The notes: generated by a model from the sequence alone, not told the origin. Positions 25,107 through 33,310 are shown, counted from the first letter of the stretch. The stretch is DNA of 36,851 bases from JABMRF01 sp964434235 (GCA_964434235.1 CAYSUN010000007.1:1-36851), one strand, 5' to 3'. Translations and numbers: made by a program.

Positions 25107-25136
25107 AAAAAATTTAAGGACAAAAAATTTAAGGAC
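25107..25136. repeat. Tandem 15-bp repeat, two copies
   Basis: AAAAAATTTAAGGAC occurs twice in a row, 18 bases before the HD-domain gene. It brings two AAGGA motifs, but both are too far from the ATG to act as a normal Shine-Dalgarno site. Confidence 0.8.
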
Positions 25137-25153
25137 AAAAAACAATTAAAAAT

Positions 25154-26344
25154 ATGACAATTGAAGATCCATTAAAAAAAAGTAAAGAGGGGATGAATTT
25201 AGAACAAGTAGAAGCTATTAAAAAAGAATTAGCTGAGTTTGGTCTCGAAGTGAATGAGCAAAATATTGAAATGGTTGGACGTTTAATAAATTCCAAGCAA
25301 GTAAACGAAGCGGAAAAGTCAATTTATGAAAAATCCAAAGCTTTAGTTTCTGGTGATTTTTCAGTTGAAGAAGAATTAAAACAAATGATGCAAGAAAAGG
25401 GAATTACTGAAATTGTTCATTGCGAAGGGCCAACCGTTTGGGATCATGTTAAATTAGGTTTGCAGATTATTGATGACCTGCCAATTGATGAAGAACAAAA
25501 AAAGTTTTATAAAATAGTTTTTCTTTATCATGATTACGGTAAAACAGATGAAACAATAATTGCTAATAATGCTGAAAAGAATAAAAACCCTTTGCGTGAA
25601 TCAACTGGCGCTTATAATATTTCTTTTGTTGATCATGCCCATTTTGAAAAAATGACTGATGGCGCTGAAGCCAAAGTTAGAGCTGGTTTAGTGGCCAATG
25701 GAATCTTTGGCGAATCTGCTGATAAAGTACTTTGGTTATTAAGCTATCATATGAAAGGTGGTATTATTGAGCCTAAATCAAAAATTGCTAATGCTGCAGA
25801 AATATTTAATGAAACTGACTTAATTACATTTAATGATTTATTGACGATCTTGCAATTAGACGGACAAGCGTCAGCTCATTATAATGTTAATACAGGCTTG
25901 TCTGGTAATGACAAAAAAGCTGCGCTACAAAAAGATAAACTTTTAGAAAATATTTCAATTTACAATGGAGTCTTATCTCTTTTGGTTGAAGTGGGAGAAG
26001 ACGATGAAAAGCAAAAAATTTTTACTAAACAAAAAGACGTTATTAATAAGTTTTTTAATCAAGTAAATAATTTTGATGAAATTGATTCTTTGGCAATCGA
26101 AAAGTTAAAGCAACAATTAAAAGATATTGCTAATCCTGAAGAAAAAAAGATTGAGATTCCTGATCAACTGAAAAAAATTGGTATAATTCTGGGAGAAAAA
26201 ACAAGAGAAGTGGCAGAAGTTTATCCTAAATTAGTAAAGAATAAGGATAATGAAAAAGCTATGCAGTCTATTGTTGATGGAAAGCTGAAAAATCAGCTAG
26301 GCTTAACTGATGAACAAATTCAAGCAGTTTTACAAACTTTGTAA
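25154..26344 (+). CDS. HD-domain phosphohydrolase-like protein
   Basis: 396 aa. Residues about 90-245 carry an HD-domain pattern: TVWDHVKLGLQI with His98, LYHDYGKTDE with His126-Asp127 and Lys130, a histidine in LLSYHMKGG near 200, and an aspartate in LLTILQLDGQASAH near 237. This order (H...HD...H...D) is the metal-binding set of HD hydrolases, and the wording TVWDHVK/HDYGK resembles the HD part of tRNA nucleotidyltransferases. There is no nucleotidyltransferase domain here. The C-terminal 130 residues are helical with no known domain. It may act on a nucleotide or another phosphoester; the substrate is unknown. The start has no Shine-Dalgarno site. Confidence 0.8.
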   Translation: MTIEDPLKKSKEGMNLEQVEAIKKELAEFGLEVNEQNIEMVGRLINSKQVNEAEKSIYEKSKALVSGDFSVEEELKQMMQEKGITEIVHCEGPTVWDHVKLGLQIIDDLPIDEEQKKFYKIVFLYHDYGKTDETIIANNAEKNKNPLRESTGAYNISFVDHAHFEKMTDGAEAKVRAGLVANGIFGESADKVLWLLSYHMKGGIIEPKSKIANAAEIFNETDLITFNDLLTILQLDGQASAHYNVNTGLSGNDKKAALQKDKLLENISIYNGVLSLLVEVGEDDEKQKIFTKQKDVINKFFNQVNNFDEIDSLAIEKLKQQLKDIANPEEKKIEIPDQLKKIGIILGEKTREVAEVYPKLVKNKDNEKAMQSIVDGKLKNQLGLTDEQIQAVLQTL

Positions 26345-26351
26345 TATAGTT

Positions 26352-26387
26352 AAACAAAAAAACGTCCATCATGGCGTTTTTTTGTTT
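26352..26387. terminator. Bidirectional terminator
   Basis: AAACAAAAAAACG (26352-26364) pairs with CGTTTTTTTGTTT (26375-26387), with two more G-C pairs inside the loop. It serves the HD gene and the converging methyltransferase. Confidence 0.9.
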
Positions 26388-26391
26388 TAAA

Positions 26392-27309
26392 TTAATTTTC
26401 TAAAGCAACAATGTTAATCCTTTGCCAGTATTCATATCCTTGATGCATTTTTTGTTCAAGACCACATTTTTCAATTAAATATTTTACCCAGTTTGAATTG
26501 TTCAAAATGTTATTAACTTTGAGTGGAACTTTCATAGATTCAATCTTTTTCATGGTCATTTGTGGTTTTATGACAAGGACTTGTCTTTCGCATAGATTTG
26601 AAATATTGGTAACCAAAACTCCGCCAGGATTTAAATGATTTTGTCCGTTGTGTAATAAATATTTTAATAAGCCAATTCCTTCATAAGGATTATCATCAAT
26701 GCTGTTTGGGCGGGGGACATATGGTGGATTGCAAATTATTAAATCAAACTTTTTATTTTTAATTAGCTCAATGCCATTACCATTAAAGTATTTGGCTCTT
26801 TTATCTTTTATATTATCTTTGGCTGATTTAATTGCGTATGGATTAATATCATTGATTAACATTGAGTTAAGATTTTTTGCTTTGGCTAAAATGTATTTGC
26901 TAATATAACCAGAACCACAACCAATTTCTAAAGCAGTTTTGATATTCTTTTTTTGCTTCAAAACTTTATCCACGGCTTTAGCCATTAAAATTGTATCAAT
27001 TGATGGACACCAAACATTAATGTGTGAATCATCCCAAAAAGTACTTACACCGTTGTATTCAATAGTTCTTGGCTTGTTGTTGTACAAAGAAAACAAACTG
27101 TCGCGAAGCGTTGGTTTACATTGTAGAATTTTAAAAGTGTCAGTCATTAAAACTGGATTTTTGAATTCAGTTACAAACATTTTCTTAGTATCGGGATAAG
27201 TGTTTATGCGTTTGCCGTTAACTCGGTCTTTACCCATAACAGAAGCCAGCTCAACTCCATTGGCCCAGATTTGTAGTTTTTTTAGATCATTAGAAATTTT
27301 AATCAGCAT
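26392..27309 (-). CDS. Class I SAM-dependent methyltransferase (NPPY type)
   Basis: 305 aa. The SAM-binding motif is LEIGCGSGYISKYIL (127-141), the acidic residue of motif II is in INDINPYAI, and the catalytic NPPY is at 194-197. NPPY methyltransferases modify amide or exocyclic amino nitrogens (glutamine in release factors, adenine or guanine in nucleic acid). The protein is closest in style to HemK/PrmC or RsmC/RlmG-type enzymes, but the first 110 residues do not look like the PrmC helical domain, so I leave the substrate open. It has its own promoter just upstream. Confidence 0.85.
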   Translation of the reverse strand: MLIKISNDLKKLQIWANGVELASVMGKDRVNGKRINTYPDTKKMFVTEFKNPVLMTDTFKILQCKPTLRDSLFSLYNNKPRTIEYNGVSTFWDDSHINVWCPSIDTILMAKAVDKVLKQKKNIKTALEIGCGSGYISKYILAKAKNLNSMLINDINPYAIKSAKDNIKDKRAKYFNGNGIELIKNKKFDLIICNPPYVPRPNSIDDNPYEGIGLLKYLLHNGQNHLNPGGVLVTNISNLCERQVLVIKPQMTMKKIESMKVPLKVNNILNNSNWVKYLIEKCGLEQKMHQGYEYWQRINIVALEN

Positions 27310-27334
27310 AATATTAAATTAGTTTTATGTTCAA

Positions 27335-27364
27335 ATTATAGCAAACTATTGTATCTACTGTAAA
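27335..27364 (-). promoter_or_regulatory. Promoter of the methyltransferase gene
   Basis: On the minus strand TTTACA (27364-27359), 18-base spacer, TATAAT (27340-27335). Predicted start near 27328, a leader of about 19 bases. Confidence 0.65.
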
Positions 27365-27387
27365 TATGTCTAAACTTACACAATCTA

Positions 27388-27416
27388 TTGACAAAAATGT
27401 AGCCATTTGTTAAGTT
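27388..27416 (+). promoter_or_regulatory. Weak candidate promoter of the membrane protein gene
   Basis: TTGACA (27388-27393) is a perfect -35, but the box 17 bases later is TAAGTT, a poor -10. It is the best candidate between the divergent genes. Confidence 0.35.
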
Positions 27417-27462
27417 GTAATGAATTTGCAGTGGTTCTTTACATTCACAACGGAGAACAAAA

Positions 27463-28290
27463 ATGAGTTGGAAAAAAAGTGCTTTGGCGATTTGTGTTGG
27501 CGTGGTGGTTTTAATTCTGACAGTACTTCTTTTAAAGGTATTATTTGGCCTAGAATTGTTAGGAGTGTTCATTGGTGTGATTCTTGGACTTGAGACTGGG
27601 TATTTTACTGGTGATCACCAAAGAGCGTTTTTTACGCACAAAAAAGTATTTCAGAGTTTGATTAGCGAAAAAGCTAAAAGTTTGTATTCTGTTGTTGCTA
27701 ATTTGATTTTTTGTGGTTTAGTTGGTGTGGCTTGGGTATTTTCTTTTACCTGGCAATTCAAATTCTTTCCTCAATTGATTAATTTTGATCTTGGAGAATT
27801 TGCTTTTGCACTTGTTTTAATCAGTTTTATTGTTTCTGCTATTATTTGTTTTGGAGATATATGGGAAAGTAATGCAAAATCCTGGCTAGAGCATGGAAAA
27901 TTTTTACTTTTAGTTTTAGCTGTTGGAATATTTGCACCTACTGTAGTTAGTCTTTGTCTTGCTTTGATAGCCCTAGCTTTGGCTGTGGGTGTGTTTGTAG
28001 TGTTGCCAGTTGTTTTCGCTATTTGTTTATATGGGTTTATTGTGTCAATTATGAAATTGTCTTCTGATAAATCTTTTGTGGCAATTACTATTGGAGTGTT
28101 GTCTGGTGGTTTTGGTGGTTTGATTTATGGTAATTTCGCAGATGTTCAGTTTTGGTCAATAACAACTTTGTCTATGTGTTTTGTAGGATGCTTCGTAGGG
28201 TTAACTTCTGCTGGAACTTTTGCTCTTTTGGGAAGGTTAAAGTTTGTAGTTAGCTCTTTCCAATGGTATTCCAAAATGTTTTGTAAATAA
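27463..28290 (+). CDS. Polytopic membrane protein, unknown
   Basis: 275 aa with about seven hydrophobic spans; the first is residues 6-40 (SALAICVGVVVLILTVLLLK), and the C-terminal part is Gly-rich (GVLSGGFGGLIYGNF). A short charged loop (TGDHQRAFFTHKKVFQSLISEKAKSL) follows the first spans. I do not recognise a transporter or enzyme family. The ATG has a Shine-Dalgarno site (CGGAGAA) at good spacing. A terminator follows, so it is probably transcribed alone. It is the first of two adjacent SD-type genes, before the DUF4419 gene. Confidence 0.75.
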   Translation: MSWKKSALAICVGVVVLILTVLLLKVLFGLELLGVFIGVILGLETGYFTGDHQRAFFTHKKVFQSLISEKAKSLYSVVANLIFCGLVGVAWVFSFTWQFKFFPQLINFDLGEFAFALVLISFIVSAIICFGDIWESNAKSWLEHGKFLLLVLAVGIFAPTVVSLCLALIALALAVGVFVVLPVVFAICLYGFIVSIMKLSSDKSFVAITIGVLSGGFGGLIYGNFADVQFWSITTLSMCFVGCFVGLTSAGTFALLGRLKFVVSSFQWYSKMFCK

Positions 28291-28298
28291 AAAAAATG

Positions 28299-28324
28299 GC
28301 CGACTTTCAAAAAGTCGGCTTTTA
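28299..28324 (+). terminator. Rho-independent terminator
   Basis: GCCGACTTT (28299-28307) pairs with AAAGTCGGC (28311-28319) around CAA, followed by T-rich DNA. Confidence 0.85.
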
Positions 28325-28381
28325 AATTTTAAATTAAAATTGATTATTCAATTTTTTGTGAACGATGATTTATGCTTATGG

Positions 28382-28408
28382 TTGACAAAAGCAGATTGGT
28401 ATGATAAT
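28382..28408 (+). promoter_or_regulatory. Candidate promoter of the DUF4419 gene
   Basis: TTGACA (28382-28387), 15-base spacer, GATAAT (28403-28408). The spacing is short; predicted leader about 90 bases. Confidence 0.45.
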
Positions 28409-28450
28409 TTATTCTAAATCAGCGTGAAGGTTCTTTGAATTAAAAATTTG

Positions 28451-28485
28451 GTTAAGTTCAGTTAACTTCTCGAGTAAATTCGAGA
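28451..28485 (+). promoter_or_regulatory. Two small hairpins in the DUF4419 leader
   Basis: GTTAA (28451-28455) pairs with TTAAC (28462-28466), and TCTCGA (28468-28473) with TCGAGA (28480-28485). They stand side by side just before the Shine-Dalgarno site at 28491-28500 and could control access to it. Confidence 0.4.
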
Positions 28486-28503
28486 CTTATGGGGAGGGGG
28501 ATA

Positions 28504-29646
28504 ATGAGAGTAATTCAGATTCCTAGTGTTCGAGAACGTGAAGTTTCTTTGTCTCAAGTGACGAATGAGGATTTTCTTCAAGCAGTAATTAACAGGGATT
28601 TGATTAAGCGAATTCACTTTTTGAGTCGTACTAATTTGATTCGTGTGAAATCTGAATTTGATAATGTTGATATTCAGAATGTCCGTAGTGAAGACAGGAA
28701 TCGTTTTCTTGATAGTTTAGCAGATCGTTTTACAACAAAGACAGTCAGTCAATTTGTGAGTGCTGTGCACATGGCTTATGACCAACATCTTCCATTATCA
28801 CTTAGCCCTGAAGTGTTGTGGTATGTGATTTCACATGAGATTGCTTTTCATGTAAAAAGTAATGCTGGTCAGTATGCACATTTGTTTACGAAAATGCCGA
28901 GTGAGAAACAGCTTATAGAAGTACAAGATGACACTTTGAACTATGATGCACCGAGCGATTGGCTTTCAGCAATTAACCTTTTCCGTAAGCCACTTCGTGA
29001 GCATCTGCCGACTGGTATTATGGAACTTTGTTTGCCCCAGTTTTCTACACTTACATTGGAAAGTGAAACAGCCATTACTGTGAATTTTATGGATACAGTT
29101 TCAAAGTATTTTGATTTTATGATGACTACTTTGTGTGGGATTCCAGCTATTCGAATGGAAGGTTCAATTGATGATTGGAAGTTGCTCGCTGGTTCGGTTC
29201 GTTCTTTGTCAGAGTACATTGTTGGCTTGGAACAATATTTTGAAGTTCTTCAAGAGTTGCTGGACAAATTGGTAACAGAGTATGAAAGCTCTCAACCTGA
29301 TTATGATTTTTGGACTTCTTTTTACAAGGTTATCGGTGGTTCTGGTGGTCCATATGTTAATGGTTGGATTAACGTGCTTTTTGCTCATGGCTATTCTTGG
29401 CAACAGGACAAGGAAGATACTATTTATCAAATTAAGTCAGAGTGGCAAAGTCCTTTTTCTGTGTCGAATGGTAATCATGCAATAACCACAAACAAGTTTC
29501 CGTCTCATGTTTCTAGAGTTGACTTTATTTGGAATTATTATGGTAATCATATTCCGATGATGTTGGTTTCTGGCGTATTTGGCACGGAAATGGAAGATGG
29601 TTTTTTGACTCCAAAGCTTGGAGTCGGAGTAATTGAAAAAATGTAA
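28504..29646 (+). CDS. DUF4419 family protein
   Basis: 380 aa from the ATG at 28504. That start is preferred to an ATG at 28489 because the purine run GGGGAGGGGG (28491-28500) between them is a strong Shine-Dalgarno site. The sequence follows the DUF4419 pattern through its length: HLPLSLSPEVLWYVISHEIAFHV (about 95-117), a VSKYFDF..TTLCGIPAIRMEGSIDDW block (about 200-226), the signature FWTSFYKVIGGSGGPYVNGWINVLF in the last third, and a final TPKLGVGVI. The family is known from fungi and scattered bacteria, and its biochemical role is unknown. It has no signal peptide. Codons here are somewhat richer in G and C than in the core genes. Confidence 0.88.
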   Translation: MRVIQIPSVREREVSLSQVTNEDFLQAVINRDLIKRIHFLSRTNLIRVKSEFDNVDIQNVRSEDRNRFLDSLADRFTTKTVSQFVSAVHMAYDQHLPLSLSPEVLWYVISHEIAFHVKSNAGQYAHLFTKMPSEKQLIEVQDDTLNYDAPSDWLSAINLFRKPLREHLPTGIMELCLPQFSTLTLESETAITVNFMDTVSKYFDFMMTTLCGIPAIRMEGSIDDWKLLAGSVRSLSEYIVGLEQYFEVLQELLDKLVTEYESSQPDYDFWTSFYKVIGGSGGPYVNGWINVLFAHGYSWQQDKEDTIYQIKSEWQSPFSVSNGNHAITTNKFPSHVSRVDFIWNYYGNHIPMMLVSGVFGTEMEDGFLTPKLGVGVIEKM

Positions 29647-29654
29647 AAAAATAA

Positions 29655-29686
29655 CCCTTCAGTACAATGTACTGAGGGGCTTTTTT
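29655..29686. terminator. Bidirectional terminator
   Basis: CCCTTCAGTAC (29655-29665) pairs with GTACTGAGGGG (29669-29679, one wobble) around AAT, T-run after and A-run before. It lies between the converging DUF4419 and LCP-like genes. Confidence 0.9.
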
Positions 29687-29695
29687 ATAATATTT

Positions 29696-30976
29696 TTATT
29701 TTAGTGAATCAGCCAAAAGTTGTTTGCCCTTGGCTAACCAGGTAGGTTCTTCTCTTGTTTCCATTTCAATAATGTAATCAGAAATAATGGCTTGCTTTAG
29801 TTGAAGGTCAGCAAATAAATTTATATATGAAGTTAAAATTTTATAATGAATTTCTTCGCGAGTTTTTTCATCATCAAGTTGAAGCCAAACATTGTTTTCA
29901 AAAGCCCATTTGTCATAATCAGGAGTACCAAGGTTATCCAGTATGTTGTTTAATAGAATTCCTTGAACTTCTTTGGCGCTAAGGCCAGAGTAATCTCCTT
30001 CAGTTAGTCGATTGGGATCCTGAATTGTAAGTTTATCTAATTGATCAGATAAGTTTTCTTCATCATATTCAATATCATAAATTTTTACTAATTTTTGTTC
30101 TGGTTCTTTTTGTTCTTCATTGTTTTCCTCATCTGTTTGTTCTGAAGGGATTGTATCAGCATTAATTGTAATTTTTTCAAATGGATGTGGCTTTACAAAA
30201 GTTTTGATTCGTCCAGAATTATTTTGCAAATCCATTTGTTCAATTGCGCTTACAATTGTTTGTGTTTGTTGAAAAGACAAGTCAGTGTTAATTGCTTTGT
30301 AAATCAAATATTGCCAAGCAGTATTTATTTTATTTTCTTGGTCACCTAAATATTTAATTAACATTTGTTTAATAAAGGTTGAGTGATTATGTGCTCTTTG
30401 AGGTTCACCGATGGCAAAGCCATGTCTATTGCGCAACCATTGAAGCGTTTGAGTTGTTGGTAGTTTTAAGTCTCGAAATATTCCTAAGGCTTCAGAAAAT
30501 CCAACCATGGCAACATAATCTGCTTTTTTCCCAAGGATTTTTTCCATTTGTTCAATACCGTACTCAATGCTAACAAGTCCACAAGAATTTGAAACATAGT
30601 AATCACCAGGTTTGTAACCAGAACCAGGAAGTGGAACATAGGTTCCTCTTGGTAGAGCTGTTATATTAATGTATTTTTGCTCACGATGAATTTCTAACAA
30701 TTGAATGGCATCACAGTGTCCAGAAGTATCGCCGGCACGAGAGTCTATCCCAATTAACAATATTTTAATTAAGTTATCATCACCAAAAGGATCTTCGTCT
30801 TCGTTGATATTGTTTAATTTTCTTTCGTGTATAAGATCAGTAATTTGTTGTTCAATCAGTTGTTTTTGTTCTCGTTCAAAAACATTTCTTTTGTAGTTAA
30901 TTATCCCACGAACTAAAAACCAGCCGACGATTGCGACTAGTAATAATAGAATAATGATTTTGACTTTTTTCTTCAT
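29696..30976 (-). CDS. LytR-CpsA-Psr (LCP) family-like protein
   Basis: 426 aa. An N-terminal anchor spans about 5-24. The LCP domain begins at LIKILLIGIDSRAGDT (69-84) and continues with the acidic position HCDAI (Asp89), ALPRGTYV (Arg110) and PQRAHNHSTFIKQML (191-205). LCP enzymes attach teichoic acids, capsules or other glycans from lipid carriers to peptidoglycan outside the cell. Several conserved positions differ from the usual text: RDT is RGT, and the distal Arg-rich motif is reduced, so activity is uncertain. The C-terminal part has an acidic, Gln/Glu-rich segment (about 275-300) and then helices. With MurA and the rhamnose genes it fits glycan attachment to the wall. Confidence 0.82.
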   Translation of the reverse strand: MKKKVKIIILLLLVAIVGWFLVRGIINYKRNVFEREQKQLIEQQITDLIHERKLNNINEDEDPFGDDNLIKILLIGIDSRAGDTSGHCDAIQLLEIHREQKYINITALPRGTYVPLPGSGYKPGDYYVSNSCGLVSIEYGIEQMEKILGKKADYVAMVGFSEALGIFRDLKLPTTQTLQWLRNRHGFAIGEPQRAHNHSTFIKQMLIKYLGDQENKINTAWQYLIYKAINTDLSFQQTQTIVSAIEQMDLQNNSGRIKTFVKPHPFEKITINADTIPSEQTDEENNEEQKEPEQKLVKIYDIEYDEENLSDQLDKLTIQDPNRLTEGDYSGLSAKEVQGILLNNILDNLGTPDYDKWAFENNVWLQLDDEKTREEIHYKILTSYINLFADLQLKQAIISDYIIEMETREEPTWLAKGKQLLADSLK

Positions 30977-31022
30977 AATCTAATTTTACACCAATAATTA
31001 AAATAAATAAAGGGGGTTGTGA

Positions 31023-31051
31023 TTGATTTTATAGCAAATTTAGGTTATAGT
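31023..31051 (+). promoter_or_regulatory. greA promoter
   Basis: TTGATT (31023-31028), 17-base spacer, TATAGT (31046-31051). Predicted start near 31058, a leader of about 38 bases without a Shine-Dalgarno site. Confidence 0.6.
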
Positions 31052-31095
31052 CTGTAATAGACAAGTTATTTTTACTATTTATTAATTATTATCAT

Positions 31096-31599
31096 ATGAG
31101 AGTTCCAAAAAGAAGATATGAAATTAGCGCTCAGGCCAAAATTAAGCATGATCCGCTTATTACACAACAAAAGTTTAATGAATTACAAGCAAAACTAGAA
31201 AAAATGAAAGTTCAATTGCCAGAAGCACGAACGGAAGTGGCTAGATTAGCGGAAATGGGGGATTTTTCAGAAAATGCTGCTTATCAAATGGCCAAAGGCA
31301 GACTCCGAAGTTTGAATAGTCGTATTTTACAAACTGAACACATAATTAAACATTCGCAAGTAATTCAAACAAGTTTGAACAATAATAGTGTTCAGGTCGG
31401 TGGTAGGGTAGTAGTTGAGGTTTCAGGTCAAAAAAAAGAGTATACAATTCTTGGATCAAGTGAAACAAACCCAAGTGCTGGCCTTATATCTAGAAAATCA
31501 CCAATTGGCGAAGCATTACTTGGTCTTGAAGTTGGTGATGAGGTTGAAGTTGAATTAGCCAATAAAAAAGTTAAATACAAAGTTCTTAAAATTGACTGA
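31096..31599 (+). CDS. greA: Transcript cleavage factor GreA
   Basis: 167 aa. GreA enters the RNA polymerase secondary channel and stimulates cleavage of backtracked RNA. The coiled-coil tip is EMGDFSENAAYQMAKGR with acidic Asp56 and Glu59, equivalent to Asp41 and Glu44 of E. coli GreA. The C-terminal FKBP-like domain ends with SPIGEALLGLEVGDEVEVEL. Compared with E. coli, the N-terminus has about 15 extra residues and is basic (MRVPKRRYE). The stop codon is TGA, which shows UGA is not recoded in this organism. The trpS promoter overlaps the end of this gene. Confidence 0.93.
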   Translation: MRVPKRRYEISAQAKIKHDPLITQQKFNELQAKLEKMKVQLPEARTEVARLAEMGDFSENAAYQMAKGRLRSLNSRILQTEHIIKHSQVIQTSLNNNSVQVGGRVVVEVSGQKKEYTILGSSETNPSAGLISRKSPIGEALLGLEVGDEVEVELANKKVKYKVLKID

Positions 31600-31620
31600 G
31601 TTTGCTTGTAAAGCTATAAT
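31592..31620 (+). promoter_or_regulatory. trpS promoter overlapping the greA stop
   Basis: TTGACT (31592-31597), 17-base spacer, TATAAT (31615-31620). The -35 box includes the last greA codons. Predicted start near 31627. Confidence 0.75.
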
Positions 31621-31645
31621 AAATACATTGAATTGTGTATTACCA

Positions 31646-31673
31646 TAATTCATTATTCGTAATTCATAATTTA
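31646..31673. repeat. 14-bp tandem repeat in the trpS leader
   Basis: TAATTCATTATTCG and TAATTCATAATTTA stand in a row, sharing TAATTCAT (31646-31653 and 31660-31667). It is an AT-rich spacer repeat 8 bases before the trpS ATG; no Shine-Dalgarno site is present. Confidence 0.6.
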
Positions 31674-31680
31674 TATAAAT

Positions 31681-32685
31681 ATGAATGATAAAAAACAAAC
31701 AATACTTACTGGAGATCGTCCAACTGGACCATTACATCTTGGTCATTATGTTGGATCTTTGCAAAAAAGAGTTGAGCTACAAAATGAAGGTCATAACATT
31801 TTTATTTTGCTTGCTGATACACAGGCTTTAACTGATAATTTCAAAAATCCGGCTAAAGTTCGAGATAACATCACTCAAGTTGTGCTAGATTATTTAGCAG
31901 TTGGTTTGGATCCAGAAAAGTCAACGATTATGGTGCAGTCACAGATGCCTGAGTTGGCTGAGTTATTTCAGTATTATATGAACTTGGTAACAGTTGCTCG
32001 TTTAGAAAGAAATCCAACAGTTAAAGCGGAAATTAAACAAAAGGATTTTACTAAAAGTTTACCAGCTGGGTTTCTTACTTATCCAGTAAGCCAAGCAGCT
32101 GATATTACTGGTTTTGATGCGACTTTGGTTCCAGTTGGTGAAGATCAATTGCCAATGATTGAACAAACTAGAGAAATTGTTAAAAGTTTTAATAGTCTTT
32201 ATGGTGATACATTAGTTTTACCAAAAGAGATGCTTTCTAATGTCGGTCGTTTGCCTGGAACTGATGGCAAAGAAAAAATGAGTAAAACTTTAGGTAATAC
32301 TATCAATCTTTGTGATTCAACTGAAGAGGTGAAAAAGAAAGTAATGGCCATGTTTACTGATCCTAAACATTTACGAGTTGAAGATCCTGGAGAAACAAAA
32401 GATAATCCAGTTTTTGATTATCTTGAAGCGCTTGATCCTGACAAAGAGGGTTTGAAAAAGTTAAAAGACCATTACCGCAAAGGTGGACTTGGCGATGTGG
32501 TTGTAAAAAAACATTTATTTGAAGTTATAGAAAATTTACTTGAACCAATGCGTAAGCGTAGAGCTCAATATTCAGAAAAAGATGCTTTATTAATTGCTCA
32601 ACAGGGGACAGCTAAAGGCCGAAAAGTTGTTCAGGCTGTAACGGCTAGAGTGAAGAAGGCAATTGGTGTAGATTATTTTGAATAA
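31681..32685 (+). CDS. trpS: Tryptophan--tRNA ligase
   Basis: 334 aa, normal for bacterial TrpRS, a class I synthetase that charges tRNA-Trp. The ATP-binding HIGH-type motif is HLGH at 19-22 in GDRPTGPLHLGHYVGSL. The KMSKS motif is KMSKT at 199-203. Between them lie the tryptophan-site segment YPVSQAADITGFDATLVPVGEDQ and the HNIFILLADTQALTD block. It has its own promoter inside the end of greA. No tRNA-Trp gene or T-box leader is visible. The start has an AT-only leader. Confidence 0.96.
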   Translation: MNDKKQTILTGDRPTGPLHLGHYVGSLQKRVELQNEGHNIFILLADTQALTDNFKNPAKVRDNITQVVLDYLAVGLDPEKSTIMVQSQMPELAELFQYYMNLVTVARLERNPTVKAEIKQKDFTKSLPAGFLTYPVSQAADITGFDATLVPVGEDQLPMIEQTREIVKSFNSLYGDTLVLPKEMLSNVGRLPGTDGKEKMSKTLGNTINLCDSTEEVKKKVMAMFTDPKHLRVEDPGETKDNPVFDYLEALDPDKEGLKKLKDHYRKGGLGDVVVKKHLFEVIENLLEPMRKRRAQYSEKDALLIAQQGTAKGRKVVQAVTARVKKAIGVDYFE

Positions 32686-32706
32686 AAAATTTATTATATT
32701 TAGAAA

Positions 32707-32740
32707 CAAAAAAACTCTCCATAAACAGGGGCGTTTTTTA
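32707..32740. terminator. Imperfect bidirectional terminator
   Basis: AAAAAAC and GTTTTTT form the base of a hairpin with a partly paired GC-containing top. It lies between converging trpS and the 117-aa gene. Confidence 0.55.
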
Positions 32741-32747
32741 ATTAAGA

Positions 32748-33101
32748 TTATAGTTTAATTTCCCAGGCTCCATTTACAAAGACTGCTTTTGTTGTTCCGC
32801 AAAAGGGGACATTATCTTTGTTGTAATATGTGACACTGACAGAAGTAATTGATTCTCTAATCCAGCCATGTTGAGAATTACTTTCATAGTGGCCCTTCCT
32901 TGTGTACTCATATTCTGTATATCCATCTTCACCTTCAGTTTTAACTTTAATAGTCCAGAGGTATAGACCTTTTTCATCTTCAGCTTGCACCTCAGTTTCG
33001 TATTTTTGTCCAACTAATTTTTCAAAAACTGCTTTAACTTCTTCTTTTGAAGGAATGTGTTCAAGTTTTGTTTCTTGTTCAGTAAAAGTTTTTTCAGCCA
33101 T
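32748..33101 (-). CDS. Hypothetical protein, 117 aa
   Basis: I do not recognise this small acidic protein. Residues 1-45 look helical; the rest has alternating beta-type segments (GLYLWTIKVKTEGEDGYTEYEYTRKG, ITSVSVTYYNKDNVP, TKAVFVNGAWEIKL), as in small beta-sandwich or NTF2/cystatin-like folds. There is one cysteine and no signal peptide. It starts 14 bases after the ywbE stop, so the two are probably one operon with ywbE first. No Shine-Dalgarno site is present. Confidence 0.7.
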   Translation of the reverse strand: MAEKTFTEQETKLEHIPSKEEVKAVFEKLVGQKYETEVQAEDEKGLYLWTIKVKTEGEDGYTEYEYTRKGHYESNSQHGWIRESITSVSVTYYNKDNVPFCGTTKAVFVNGAWEIKL

Positions 33102-33115
33102 ATTGTTTCTTGTTA

Positions 33116-33310
33116 TTATTTTATTATTTGTTGAACTCTGCCAACTTCTCCAGTTGTTAATCGAACTTTGATTCCACGGTGGTGCTCAGCTGAACTGGTC
33201 AAAATATCTTGAACAATGCCAGGAGTGAGGGGACCACCTTTTTGATCTTGTTTTAGAACTATAGCGACTTTTAGTCCAGGATAAATATTAGTGCGTATTG
33301 TACCGTCCAT
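33116..33310 (-). CDS. ywbE: YwbE family protein
   Basis: 64 aa, the full size of the YwbE (DUF2196) family. The pattern is NIYPGLKVAIVLKQDQKGG, LTPGIVQDILTSSAEHHRGIKVRL and GEVGRVQQI, which matches the family throughout. It is probably a small beta-barrel (KOW/SH3-like) protein; the role is unknown. The gene precedes the 117-aa gene by 14 bases on the same strand. Confidence 0.9.
   Translation of the reverse strand: MDGTIRTNIYPGLKVAIVLKQDQKGGPLTPGIVQDILTSSAEHHRGIKVRLTTGEVGRVQQIIK

Noticed and set aside
27388..27421. A strong promoter for the 27463 membrane protein using TGTAAT as -10
   Set aside because: The spacer would be 22 bases, too long; only a weak -10 exists at normal spacing.
31597..31599. 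UGA recoding as in Gracilibacteria/SR1
   Set aside because: greA ends at TGA right after the normal end of its C-terminal domain, and core proteins are full length without reading through TGA.
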